Positions 24,605-33,924 of a DNA stretch of 34,646 bases are shown piece by piece (within the stretch, counting starts at the first letter, position 1; every line of letters starts with the position of its first letter). The position numbers and the translations under genes were made by a program. This DNA is from Methanomicrobia archaeon DTU008 (lineage in GTDB: Archaea; Thermoplasmatota; Thermoplasmata; Methanomassiliicoccales; Methanomassiliicoccaceae), in the NCBI GenBank assembly GCA_001512965.1, contig LFRW01000019.1, forward strand, positions 12,307 through 46,952. Direction: 5' to 3'. The notes under the pieces were generated by a model. That model searched no databases. It worked only from the letters and a program-made list of their open reading frames with translations, and had not been told where the DNA came from.

Positions 24605-27600
24605 CTATCGCCTCAGGTCGAACTCCAGGGTGTCGCCTGCCCTGAACTCGCGTATATCGTCACGGTAACCGACCTTGATGGGCTCTATCTCCTGCGGTTG
24701 GCTGGTCAGACGTAGCCGCTCGTGGTCGATGTCCACGTTGATCCAGTGATGGCGGTAGTCGATGTCGAAGCGCAGCCGTTTCAGCTCGGCCGGCAGCCTG
24801 GGGTTGAAACGTATCACGTCGCCCCTCGTCTCCAGGCCGGAGTAGCATCTTTGCACGATATCGACCGTGCCGGCCATCGCTCCCAGGTGGATGCCCTCGT
24901 GCGTCGTGCCGCCCTGGATGTCCGATATGTCGCTTCTCAGCGCCTCGCGGAACAGGCCCCATGACGCATCCCTGTTTATGCGGGACAGCACCCATGCATG
25001 GACCACGCGGCTAAGGGTGGACCCGTGAGAGGTCCGTCTCATGTAATAGTCCACGGTCTTCCTTATCGTATCCTCGTCAAGCCGGTAGCCTGCCCGCTCG
25101 AAGATCTCGCTCAGCTCATCGGTCGAGAACAGGTAGAAGAGCATCAGGACGTCGGCCTGCTTCGACACCTTGTAATTGTCAGGGCTGTCGCCCTCTGCCT
25201 TCAGTATGCGATCCAGCCGATGGATGTCCCCGTACCTCTCACGGTACGCCTCCCAGTCAAGCTCCATCAGGTCGTCGAATCCGTCGAACTGGCTTATGAT
25301 CCCGTCCCCGTGGAACGGGATGTACATCCGGCGGCTTATCTCATCCCATCGTGCAAGCTCCTCGTCGGTCAGCTGGAGGTCGGCCCATATGTCCCTGCGA
25401 TGCGCTATCGGCAGCATCCTCACGGCATCGAGCGTTCTGGCCAGCGCCCAGGCCGCCATGACGTTCGTGTAGGCGTTGTTGTCGATGCCTGGAACATCGG
25501 AGCCGGGATAGCGCTCATGGAACTCGTCGGGGCCCATGACCTTCAGTATCTCATATCGTTCCAGCGCCGGGTTGTACTCGACCTTGCTGGCCCAGAAGCG
25601 TGCTATGTTCACCAGCATCTCCGCGCCATATATGGCCATGAAGTCCTTGTCGCCCGAGACCTGGTAGTAGTTCCACACGTTGTATGCGATGGCCAGGCCG
25701 ATGTGGCGCTCCAGATGGGAATGGTCGGGGATCCATTCCCCCGAGACCGGGTTGAGGTGCAGCTTCTGCGCCTCCTCCCTCCCGTTGCTGCCGCTCTGCC
25801 AGGGAAACATCGCTCCCCGGTAACCGGCCTGATGCGCCGCCCATCTCGCCTCTGGAAGGCGGCGGAACCGGTACAGCAGCAAGGAACGGGTGACATCAGG
25901 GATGCGAAGGTTGAGGAACGGGAAGATGAAGATGTCGTCCCACATGATGAGCCCACGGTAAGCCTCCCCATGCAGGCCCCGGGGCGGCACTCCGGTGTCC
26001 AGGTCGATCGTGTTCATGGATACCGTCTGCAGCAGGTGGTAGATGTGCAGGTTGAGTATCTTGGCGATCATTCGCTGGTCCGTCTCCACGTGGATCCCGC
26101 ATCGCTCCCATAGGGCGCCCCAGATGTCCTTGTGCTCCTTCAACAGGTAGTTGGTGTCCGGCACGCGCTCCACGTTCTTCACCGCTTCCAGCAGCGGCTC
26201 CGATATGGCCCGGTCCTTCGACGTGAAGATGGCGCATATCTTCTCGACGCGTATCGGCAGGCCTTCCTTGACCGGTACCTTCACGACCTGCCCGACGCGG
26301 CCTTCATCCTGAAAGTTCCTGCGCTCGACGTCCAGCACCTCTCCGTCCGCCATCACCCTGGTCCTGGCGGCCTCGGCGATGCTCACCCGCGACTGGCTGG
26401 TCTCCGCCTGCATCCATATGATGTCCCCCCCGGACACGCCGCACTCCAGACCGGTCAGGTGCTTGTTGTTCAGCTGTCGATATCGTTTCACCAGGGAGTT
26501 GTCCACGTCGCCGTCGATTGCCGATATGATCTCTAGACTGCCCGACCAGTTCTCCGGCGTGATGGTGGTCACGAACGCGCCGAAGTGCTGATGCTCCATG
26601 CTGACGAAGCGCTTCTGGTGAACGCAGGTCCTCCGTCCACGACCGTCGACGAACCTCACGCTCCGGCTCAGGACGGCGTTCCTCAGGTCCAGTTCCTGAC
26701 TGTAGTTCACGATGCAGGCCGCGTCGATGTCGAACCATTCTCCTCCCTCGGCGCGGAACGTCAGGTACTGCCAGTTCGGGATGTTGACGATGCTCTCGTT
26801 CACTATGGTAAGGCCGGCTATCTCGCTCTCCAGCCGATTGTATACGCCCGCGACGTAGTTCCCCGGATAGTGGTGCTCGTCCTCATCCTTCTCAGGCGCC
26901 GAGGCCCTGGTGGCGAAGTAGCCGTTGCTTATGGTGCACAGCGCCTCTCGCAATGGCTCATCGTCCGGGTCGTATCCCTCGTACCGCAGCACCCAGTCTC
27001 CCCTTGCCGTCCATCTCTCGAACAGACCCGTCAGGCGCTCGAGGAACAAGGCGACCTCGTTGACGTCCCTTAGCGAGTACTTGGCCGCCGACTCGCGGGG
27101 GCGGTCGCTCACCACGACCGTAACGCCCGTGTCCGCCAGGACGCGGAAGGCGTCCTCGTCGGTCACATCGTCACCTATGAACAACGGAACGGTCCTGGCC
27201 CCGTCGGCCTTCATGAGGTCGAGAAGGAACTCGACCATCCTTCCCTTGTTCCAATCTATGTTCGGCAGCAGTTCGAAGACCTTCTTCCCGCCTGCCTTCC
27301 TGAGATCGGGGAACTCCTTCCAGACCTCGTCGAACACCCTTTCCAGCCGGGGAACGTCTTCCTCCTCTACCTGCCGATAATGCACGGTCACGGCGAACTT
27401 CTTCCGCTCCACCCATGCGCCGGGTATCTGTTCGGCCACGGCCAGCAGCGCCTCCTCCGCTTTCGCCAAGGAAGGTAGGAAAGGCTCGCCCTTGCCCCCC
27501 TCATGGTATGACCCTTCCGGCCCCAGGACCTCGAAGCCATGACTTCCGACGTAGGTCAGTTCCTCCAACCCCACCATCTTCCTGACATTGTCAAGGTCCC

Positions 27601-28597
27601 TGCCGCTGACGATGGAGACCAGGCAATGCTTGCTCAGCTCGGACAGGATGTGCCGCATTCGATCGGACATCGTCGCCATCCATGGTTTTTCGACTATCGG
27701 GGTCAACGTCCCGTCGTAATCAAGGAAGATCGCTGGCTCTCCTCCTGTCAAGGAACGGAATATCCTCTCGGAGCAGGACAGGGCCGAAGGAAGCCACCGC
27801 TCGGCCCTCCTCTCGCCCTCCACCACCAGTTCGGACAGGTCTCGGACCACTATGTCGGCACCATGGGCCTTGAGCTCTGCCGCCTGTTCCCCACGGTCCG
27901 CTCCGATGACCGTGGCGAAGCCTCCCGCGCTGCCTGCCTCCACCCCGGCCAGGGCGTCCTCGATCACCACCGCCCGGTCGGGCGAGACGCCCAGCCGTCT
28001 GGCCGCTTCCAGTATGATGTCCGGCGAAGGCTTCCCCCTGAGACCCAGTTCTTGTGCATCGTTGCCGTCGACCACCACTTCGAAGAGGTCGCCCAACCCA
28101 GAGCTCTCCAGGACCTTCTCCGCATTCTTGCTTGCGGTGAACAGGGCGAACCGGTAGCCGCGCGAGAGCATGTCCCGTATGAAGCTGACCGTCGTATCGT
28201 AGGGCTCCGCCCCGTACCGTTCAAGGTGTTCGACGAAGTAGTGGTTCTTCCTGTTGCCGACCCCATGGACCGTATGCTCTTCCGGCCCGTCGGAAGGATC
28301 TCCGTAAGGAAGGGATATGCCGCGCGACGCCAGGAACGATGCGGCCCCCTCATATCGCGGCTTCCCGTCGACATAACGGAGATAGTCGGAGCGTTCATCG
28401 AACGGTGTGAAGTTCTCGCCCGAGCGGGAGCGCTCCCGGAGCAGTTCGTCGAACGCGCGTTTCCACGCCGCGGCATGAACGCGCGAGGTGTTCGTGACGA
28501 CCCCATCCATGTCCAATATGAACGCATCGATGCCGTTCAGGTCCAATCTGGGCCTTTCAGGCGCGATCCCTCTAACGACCGTGACAGAAGTGCTCAT
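24605..28597 (-). CDS. Three-enzyme fusion: beta-phosphoglucomutase + trehalose-6-P phosphatase + GH65 phosphorylase
   Basis: The 1330-residue product has three catalytic modules. Residues ~24-245 are a HAD beta-phosphoglucomutase: D29/D31 in ILDMDGVV, HAAAW, YVDGKPRYEG in the cap, TASKN, GKPSPD and VIEDALAG. Residues ~285-530 are an OtsB phosphatase: FLDYDGTLTP with D293, SGRDLDNV and GDDVTDEDAF. Residues ~540-1330 are glycoside hydrolase family 65: RGLHGEAYRGLIMWDD, general acid E1025 in GPDEFHERYPG, phosphate site HGSTLS and THEGIHLGAMAG. All key residues are present. Read in sequence the domains could turn trehalose-6-P into trehalose plus phosphate, then glucose plus beta-glucose-1-P, then glucose-6-P. 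Mycobacterial OtsB1 (Rv2006) has, as I recall, the same layout and similar size. The GH65 substrate (trehalose, maltose, kojibiose) cannot be decided here. No trehalose-6-P synthase is in the window. It heads the carbon operon; no strong ribosome-binding site precedes ATG 28597. The 162 bases upstream hold no gene. Confidence 0.93.
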   Translation of the reverse strand: MSTSVTVVRGIAPERPRLDLNGIDAFILDMDGVVTNTSRVHAAAWKRAFDELLRERSRSGENFTPFDERSDYLRYVDGKPRYEGAASFLASRGISLPYGDPSDGPEEHTVHGVGNRKNHYFVEHLERYGAEPYDTTVSFIRDMLSRGYRFALFTASKNAEKVLESSGLGDLFEVVVDGNDAQELGLRGKPSPDIILEAARRLGVSPDRAVVIEDALAGVEAGSAGGFATVIGADRGEQAAELKAHGADIVVRDLSELVVEGERRAERWLPSALSCSERIFRSLTGGEPAIFLDYDGTLTPIVEKPWMATMSDRMRHILSELSKHCLVSIVSGRDLDNVRKMVGLEELTYVGSHGFEVLGPEGSYHEGGKGEPFLPSLAKAEEALLAVAEQIPGAWVERKKFAVTVHYRQVEEEDVPRLERVFDEVWKEFPDLRKAGGKKVFELLPNIDWNKGRMVEFLLDLMKADGARTVPLFIGDDVTDEDAFRVLADTGVTVVVSDRPRESAAKYSLRDVNEVALFLERLTGLFERWTARGDWVLRYEGYDPDDEPLREALCTISNGYFATRASAPEKDEDEHHYPGNYVAGVYNRLESEIAGLTIVNESIVNIPNWQYLTFRAEGGEWFDIDAACIVNYSQELDLRNAVLSRSVRFVDGRGRRTCVHQKRFVSMEHQHFGAFVTTITPENWSGSLEIISAIDGDVDNSLVKRYRQLNNKHLTGLECGVSGGDIIWMQAETSQSRVSIAEAARTRVMADGEVLDVERRNFQDEGRVGQVVKVPVKEGLPIRVEKICAIFTSKDRAISEPLLEAVKNVERVPDTNYLLKEHKDIWGALWERCGIHVETDQRMIAKILNLHIYHLLQTVSMNTIDLDTGVPPRGLHGEAYRGLIMWDDIFIFPFLNLRIPDVTRSLLLYRFRRLPEARWAAHQAGYRGAMFPWQSGSNGREEAQKLHLNPVSGEWIPDHSHLERHIGLAIAYNVWNYYQVSGDKDFMAIYGAEMLVNIARFWASKVEYNPALERYEILKVMGPDEFHERYPGSDVPGIDNNAYTNVMAAWALARTLDAVRMLPIAHRRDIWADLQLTDEELARWDEISRRMYIPFHGDGIISQFDGFDDLMELDWEAYRERYGDIHRLDRILKAEGDSPDNYKVSKQADVLMLFYLFSTDELSEIFERAGYRLDEDTIRKTVDYYMRRTSHGSTLSRVVHAWVLSRINRDASWGLFREALRSDISDIQGGTTHEGIHLGAMAGTVDIVQRCYSGLETRGDVIRFNPRLPAELKRLRFDIDYRHHWINVDIDHERLRLTSQPQEIEPIKVGYRDDIREFRAGDTLEFDLRR

Positions 28598-28759
28598 GTT
28601 CCATTCGCCCGATTACTATCCTGGGCATCAGCATAATCTAGTTTTCCCCCATTGGAGAATGCAATTGGCACTCCTGACACCTCTCAGGATGCGTCTGCGG
28701 AGCTGGATGCGTCAATATGTTGGGGGAAATCGACCCGGAAGGTGGTTTGGCGACGTGGC

Positions 28760-31228
28760 CTACAACGGCTGACCCCTCGAGACCTCTCCCCTCCGGATCA
28801 GCACGTTATATAGACGAACCTTGAGGTAATCGGTCACCAGCAACGCGATCACGCTCTGCGCCCAGATGAAGCCGACATATTCCAGAGGGAGCTGCGGCAG
28901 CAGTATGCCGAATGAGACGATGATGGTCGCGGTCAGCTGCGTCAGGACGATGGCCCATAGTAGCTGAGGCGCCGGTCTAACCGACCAGAAAGGACCCTTC
29001 GTGCGCGCCGCAAGAAGCACGAAGTGCCCGCCCACCGACAGTTTGAGATATATGAGCGATTGCAAGGCGGGAAGCTCGAGACGGAACACGTCCAGTGCCA
29101 GGTACAATACTATTAACGATATCGCCACGCCGATCGCACCCATGAACGTCGCCACTAGCAACAGGGTCCGCATGTCCCACCTCTCCGGCCTCATCGAATA
29201 GTTGACGTTGTCATACGCGATCGTGAGAACTGGCAGGTCGTTCAGAAGGGCCAGCAGTATGATCATCAATGCGGTTATCGGGTAGAGCTGGAAGACGATG
29301 ATGGAGAGCGCGATGAAGACCAATACCCGAACCGTTTCCGATATTCGGTAGATCGAATAGTTGATCATCCTCTGGAAGATCTTCCTGCTCTCCACCACGA
29401 CGTCGATCACTACGTCCAGTCCAGGTACCGTCAGGACGATATCGGCGGCCGATTTGGCGGCGTCGGTGGACCCCTCCACCGCTACCCCCACGTCGGCCTG
29501 CTTCAGTGCCGGGGCGTCATTGACGCCGTCGCCGGTCATGGCCACGATGTGGTCCTTCCCCTGGAGCAGCTTGACTATGCGGAACTTGTGCTCCGGGAAC
29601 ACCTCCGCGAAGCCGTCCGCCTGCTCCACGACCTCGGCAGCACTCTCGTCGGGCAGGTCGACGAAGCTGTCCGGCGTGATGATGTTGGTGCTCAACCCTA
29701 CCTGTCGGGCGACCTCCTGCGCTATGGCGGTATGGTCTCCGGTCACCATCTTGATGTCCAGACCCATTCCCTTCCCCTTGGATATGGTCTCGGCCGAGTC
29801 GTCCCGAGGCGGATCGCGCAGGCCGATCAGCCCCCGCATCTTCCAGACCCCGCCCTCCTGACGCGCCACCCCCAGCGTCCTGGAGCCACGGGATGCCATG
29901 TCGTTGACGTCCGAACGCACCTGATCCCCTATACGGTCCTTCTCCTCGACCAGGCCCAGGATCACCTGGGGCGCACCCTTGGCCACCTTGAAGTCCTTGC
30001 CATCCCGCGACACCTCGGCCTCGGTGCGCTTTATCACAGGGTCGAAGGGGACGAAGTCATTGACGACGCATCGGCCAAGCTCACCCTCGATCCCTTCGAT
30101 CGCGCCGCCCTTCTGCAGGACGGCATCGTCTATCGGGTCGTTGTCTTCGGCCCGTGAGGCCAGGACGGCGTCCAACAAGACCCGCCCCTCGTCCATGCCG
30201 CCGTATCCGATGACCTTGTCCACCGTCAGCCTGTTCTGGGTGATGGTTCCGGTCTTATCGCTGCATAGGACATCGACGCCGGCCATCTCCTCTATCGCCA
30301 CGAGCTTGCTGACTATCGCCTCCTTCTTCGCCAGGGCGATCGCCCCGATGGCCATGGTGACCGAGAGCACGGCCGGCAACGCCACCGGGATGGATGCGAT
30401 GGTGAGCACCAGGGCGAACTGCAACGTCTCCAGGAGGCTCTCGTGACGCAGTATGGCGGCGAGGAATACCAGTGCGACCAGCACGGCGGCCATCACGATC
30501 AGGTAGTTACCGATCCTCACGACATTGCGTTGGAAGTGACCAACGCTCCGGGCCTCCCCGACCATCTTGGTGGTCTTCCCGAAATAGGTGTCGCGGCCGG
30601 TGGCGACCACGAGGGCGTCCATCTCACCCTTTCGAACCAGGGAGCTCGAGTAGCAGATGTCGTCGACCTTCTTCTCGACAGGCAACGACTCGCCCGTAAG
30701 GGCGGACTGGTCCACCTCGAGATATCGTCCCTTGAACAGCCTGACGTCAGCCGGCACGATATCGCCGATCCGGACCCGGACGACGTCGCCTGGCACGAGC
30801 TCGGCGGCCGGCACATCCTTCCATGCGCCGTCCCGAAGCACGCGGGCCTCCGGCGCCAGTCTCCTCTTGAGCATCTCGATGGCATTGCCGGCCTTCCTTT
30901 CCTGGTAGAAACCTACCAGGGCGTTCGTGATGAGAAGGGCCAGGATTATGAGGAACTCCTCCCAATGGCCGATCGCGGCCGAGAGGCCCATGGCGACCAT
31001 GATCATGAACGGAATGGGGCCCCAGAAATGACGGAGGAACTCCTCCGCCGGATGCCTCTTCCTCTCTGCCAGTTCGTTCCTGCCGTAGCGTTCGAGGCGG
31101 GCACGGACTTCCTCGCTGGTCAATCCACCCTCATCACTGGACAGTCTGGAGAACGCCTCGGCTGCCGTCTCCTCATCCCCGCGCCCTCCAGATCCTGGGA
31201 TGCCCTTCTCGGGACCGACCTCGGCCAT
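28760..31228 (-). CDS. Plasma-membrane H+-ATPase-type P-type ATPase (P3A)
   Basis: The 822-residue product has the full P-type ATPase plan. There is an N-terminal cytoplasmic region with LTSEEVRARLERYGRNEL, an actuator loop DQSALTGESLPVEKK, M4 with IASIPVALPAVLSV, the phosphorylation motif CSDKTGTIT with D324, the hinge MTGDGVNDAPALK, and about ten membrane helices. The M4 sequence and the LLNDLPVLTIAYDN block in the M6 region are hallmarks of proton-pumping P3A enzymes rather than Ca, K or heavy-metal pumps. It should export protons, or in reverse contexts maintain pH, at the cost of ATP. No C-terminal autoinhibitory extension is present. It is divergent from pgi with a TATA-like element about 35 bases upstream, and its stop lies 162 bases before the sugar fusion gene. 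P-type proton pumps are scattered in Thermoplasmata and some methanogens. Confidence 0.95.
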   Translation of the reverse strand: MAEVGPEKGIPGSGGRGDEETAAEAFSRLSSDEGGLTSEEVRARLERYGRNELAERKRHPAEEFLRHFWGPIPFMIMVAMGLSAAIGHWEEFLIILALLITNALVGFYQERKAGNAIEMLKRRLAPEARVLRDGAWKDVPAAELVPGDVVRVRIGDIVPADVRLFKGRYLEVDQSALTGESLPVEKKVDDICYSSSLVRKGEMDALVVATGRDTYFGKTTKMVGEARSVGHFQRNVVRIGNYLIVMAAVLVALVFLAAILRHESLLETLQFALVLTIASIPVALPAVLSVTMAIGAIALAKKEAIVSKLVAIEEMAGVDVLCSDKTGTITQNRLTVDKVIGYGGMDEGRVLLDAVLASRAEDNDPIDDAVLQKGGAIEGIEGELGRCVVNDFVPFDPVIKRTEAEVSRDGKDFKVAKGAPQVILGLVEEKDRIGDQVRSDVNDMASRGSRTLGVARQEGGVWKMRGLIGLRDPPRDDSAETISKGKGMGLDIKMVTGDHTAIAQEVARQVGLSTNIITPDSFVDLPDESAAEVVEQADGFAEVFPEHKFRIVKLLQGKDHIVAMTGDGVNDAPALKQADVGVAVEGSTDAAKSAADIVLTVPGLDVVIDVVVESRKIFQRMINYSIYRISETVRVLVFIALSIIVFQLYPITALMIILLALLNDLPVLTIAYDNVNYSMRPERWDMRTLLLVATFMGAIGVAISLIVLYLALDVFRLELPALQSLIYLKLSVGGHFVLLAARTKGPFWSVRPAPQLLWAIVLTQLTATIIVSFGILLPQLPLEYVGFIWAQSVIALLVTDYLKVRLYNVLIRRGEVSRGQPL

Positions 31229-31257
31229 GGACTATCAGGTATTCCCTTCAGCAAGCA

Positions 31258-31311
31258 CTATTTATCAAACACCCTGGTCCAGCAGCACTGTCCAGAGAGC
31301 ATCATTATATA
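31258..31311. promoter_or_regulatory. Divergent promoters of the P-type ATPase and pgi
   Basis: On the minus strand GATAAATAG (31258-31266) is placed ~34 bases before the ATPase ATG 31228. On the plus strand ATTATATA (31304-31311) would start transcription near 31333, which lies after the first possible pgi ATG (31327) and before ATG 31360. Confidence 0.5.
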
Positions 31312-31359
31312 CCGCCCGGTCCGAGGATGGATGACGAGCGCGAGACAGGTGGGGAGGCC

Positions 31360-33039
31360 ATGGAACTGGAACTTGGACCATACAGGGACAGGGTCGATGC
31401 GAGATTGGAACGATGGGCGGAAATGGACCTTCCAGGCAGACTCAAGGAGAAGGACCTCTCCTTGTGGCGAACAAGGAAGGGGAGGGTGACCGATATGCTT
31501 GGATGGCTCTCCCTGAGGGAGTGCATGCGGTCACAGATGGACGACATCATCGACCTCTCGCGGCAGGCATGCTCCGACGGCATCACGGACGTCGTCCTGC
31601 TAGGGATGGGGGGATCCAGTATGGCTCCGCTCGTGTTCCGCAAGACCTTCGGGGTGGCCGACGAGCATCCCGACCTCACCGTACTGGACACGACCCATCC
31701 CGATGAGGTGAGCGATGAGGTGAGAGGGGTGATGGAGCGGATCGATCCGAGCGGCACGTTGTTCATCGTGTCCAGCAAGTCTGGCGGCACGATCGAGACG
31801 ATGTCCCTGTACAATTATTTCTGGGACGAGATGAGCTCGGCCGTGACGGATGCAGGGAGGCACTTCGTGGCGATAACCGATCCAGGAACGCCTCTGGCGA
31901 AGCTTGCCTCCGGGAGACGTTTCAGGAAGACCTTCGAGGGCAGCCCGGACGTGGGAGGTCGTTATTCCGCGCTGTCCGCCTTCGGCCTGGTCCCGGCAGC
32001 CTTGATCGGTGTCGACGTGCGCTCGATGCTCGAGATTGCCTTCGATGCGTGGGAAGGCGCTGCCGCCTCGAACATCAGGCGTCAAGAAGGCCTGGTCCTC
32101 GGGGCAGCGCTGGGCGAGCTTGCGGGCGCGGGGAGGGATAAGGCGACCATCTTGACATCCGATCCGCTGCAAAGCTTTCCTCTATGGACCGAGCAGTTGA
32201 TCGCCGAGAGCACCGGCAAGGACGGGAGCGGCATCATCCCGGTCACAGGCGAGCCGTGGCTCGATCCCAGTGCATACTCGTCCGACAGGACCTTCGTCGG
32301 CATCTCCCTTGTCGAAGAGGATAAGGTCATCTCGGAACGCCTGGGAGAGCTGGCCGACGCCGGCCATCCTACGATGCACATGATCATGGAGGACAGGATG
32401 GAGCTGGGCCGCGTCATGTTCGAGTGGGAGTTGGCGATCGCATCGGCCGCCATGATCCTGGGGATCGACCCTTTCGATCAACCGGATGTGCAGGCCGCCA
32501 AGGAGCTGGCGTGGACCATCGTCTCCGAGGGATCTTCGATGGAGCGAGGTGAGAGGGAGGTGTCCACTTACCATCTGGATGAGCCGGACGAGCTCATGGC
32601 TGCCGCCGAGGAATGGGCGGAGGGAGCTCAGGAGGGCGATTACATCGCGATACAGGCATTCCTAGGCTGCCGTCCAGAGGTCCAAGACGAGCTGGGGCGG
32701 CTGCAGGGGGACCTATTGACCGCGACGGGGCTGCCCACCACCCTCGGCCATGGGCCCAGGTACCTGCACTCCACGGGACAGCTACACAAGGGAGGTCCGA
32801 ACACCGGGCTGTTCCTGCAGCTGGTCGATAGAACTGTCGACCTTCCTGTTCCAGGGGAGGGATATTCCTTCAGAGACCTGACCAGGGCGGAGGCCCTCGG
32901 CGACATCATGGTCCTCAACGAACGGGGAAGACGGACGCTTCGCGTCGACCTGGACGACGAGGGCGCCGAAGGTGTCGCGAAGCTGAGGGACCTCCTCAAC
33001 GTGATGTTCCAGACCAGGGTCGTGAGCCTGCTGGCATGA
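31360..33039 (+). CDS. pgi: Glucose-6-phosphate isomerase (PGI superfamily, tal-pgi type)
   Basis: From ATG 31360 the product has 559 residues. It has two SIS-type sugar-phosphate domains: LLGMGGSSMAPLVFRKTFG, LDTTHPDEV, and SSKSGGTIET for the sugar-phosphate loop; then ESTGKDGSGIIPV and a C-terminal HGPRYLHSTGQLHKGGPNTG carrying the conserved His and Lys. This pattern is most like the isomerase half of bacterial transaldolase/PGI fusion proteins. The transaldolase half is absent. It interconverts glucose-6-P and fructose-6-P, linking the sugar fusion enzyme to the PfkB kinase and aldolase across the divergent promoter. ATG 31327 would add 11 residues but precedes the transcription start predicted from the TATA box, while AGGTGGGGAGG precedes ATG 31360. 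It is not the cupin-type PGI found in several archaea. Confidence 0.93.
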   Translation: MELELGPYRDRVDARLERWAEMDLPGRLKEKDLSLWRTRKGRVTDMLGWLSLRECMRSQMDDIIDLSRQACSDGITDVVLLGMGGSSMAPLVFRKTFGVADEHPDLTVLDTTHPDEVSDEVRGVMERIDPSGTLFIVSSKSGGTIETMSLYNYFWDEMSSAVTDAGRHFVAITDPGTPLAKLASGRRFRKTFEGSPDVGGRYSALSAFGLVPAALIGVDVRSMLEIAFDAWEGAAASNIRRQEGLVLGAALGELAGAGRDKATILTSDPLQSFPLWTEQLIAESTGKDGSGIIPVTGEPWLDPSAYSSDRTFVGISLVEEDKVISERLGELADAGHPTMHMIMEDRMELGRVMFEWELAIASAAMILGIDPFDQPDVQAAKELAWTIVSEGSSMERGEREVSTYHLDEPDELMAAAEEWAEGAQEGDYIAIQAFLGCRPEVQDELGRLQGDLLTATGLPTTLGHGPRYLHSTGQLHKGGPNTGLFLQLVDRTVDLPVPGEGYSFRDLTRAEALGDIMVLNERGRRTLRVDLDDEGAEGVAKLRDLLNVMFQTRVVSLLA

Positions 33040-33090
33040 GTGATCGCGGCGAGGCAGGCCTTCCACCGCATATGCCGTCACCGGCCGGGG

Positions 33091-33924
33091 TCAGGTGAAC
33101 ATCTCGCTGTCGAGATGATCGTGGATGTCATGAGGATGGGTGTGATCGGACCTGTGACAGCATCTTCCCGACGTCTTCGGTACGACGAGGGGCGATCCAT
33201 TATGGTCGATTATCTCCGCATCGAAGCCATAGACCTCCTTGATCAGTTGCTCGTCTATCACCTCGATGCCCCCATAGGCCACGGCCTTTCCGTTGGACAG
33301 GAAGAGGAAACGATCGGAATAGTGAGTGGCCAGGTTGATGTCGTGCATGGTCATGATGGTGCACATGTTCCTTGACCGAACGATATCCTCGATCATGTGC
33401 ATGGTCCTATGCTGGTTCGATATGTCCAGGCTGCTGGTCGGTTCGTCAAGGACCAGTACCTTCGGCTGCTGGACGATGGCCCGGGCGATGCTTGCCTTCT
33501 GCAGTTCCCCCCCACTTATCTGGGTGAGGTAGCGCAAGGAAAGGTGAGAGAGGCCAAGGGAGTCGATGATCTCGGACACCATGTCTATGTCCTTCATGGT
33601 GACGCCTATCTCGATGTACGGTCTACGACCCACGAGGACGGAATCGAACACCGTGATACGGGAAGCGGGAGAGGATTGGGGGACATAGCCTATGTACTTG
33701 GCCAGGTCCCTCCTGTTCATCGAGAGGACGTCCTTGCCATCCACCATTATCCTCCCCTCCTGCGGACGGTGGATGTTGCACATGCTCTTCAAGAGCGTCG
33801 TCTTGCCGGCACCGTTCGGCCCTAGGATGGAGATGATCTCTCCTTCATTGACATCGAACGTGATCCCGTCCAGCACCAGGTCGTCCCCGTATGAGAACTT
33901 GAGGTCCTCGACGCTCAGCATCAT
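33091..33924 (-). CDS. FecE/BtuD-type ABC transporter ATPase with His/Cys-rich tail
   Basis: The 277-residue product begins MMLSVEDLKFSYGDDLVLDG and has Walker A LGPNGAGKTTLL, a Q-loop VPQSS, the ABC signature ISGGELQKASIARA, Walker B VLVLDEPTSSLD and the switch His in TMHDINLA. This set is typical of iron-siderophore, haem and cobalamin importers (FecE, FhuC, BtuD). After the normal end of the domain, about 25 extra residues contain a CCHRSDHTHPHDIHDH stretch, rich in metal ligands. The ATG overlaps the permease stop as ATGA, so the two are translationally coupled. The actual cargo is unknown; the metal-binding tail suggests a metal or metal complex and perhaps feedback by the metal. The frame is open to 34239, but that part is antisense-like to the permease. 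It is convergent with pgi. Confidence 0.94.
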   Translation of the reverse strand: MMLSVEDLKFSYGDDLVLDGITFDVNEGEIISILGPNGAGKTTLLKSMCNIHRPQEGRIMVDGKDVLSMNRRDLAKYIGYVPQSSPASRITVFDSVLVGRRPYIEIGVTMKDIDMVSEIIDSLGLSHLSLRYLTQISGGELQKASIARAIVQQPKVLVLDEPTSSLDISNQHRTMHMIEDIVRSRNMCTIMTMHDINLATHYSDRFLFLSNGKAVAYGGIEVIDEQLIKEVYGFDAEIIDHNGSPLVVPKTSGRCCHRSDHTHPHDIHDHLDSEMFT

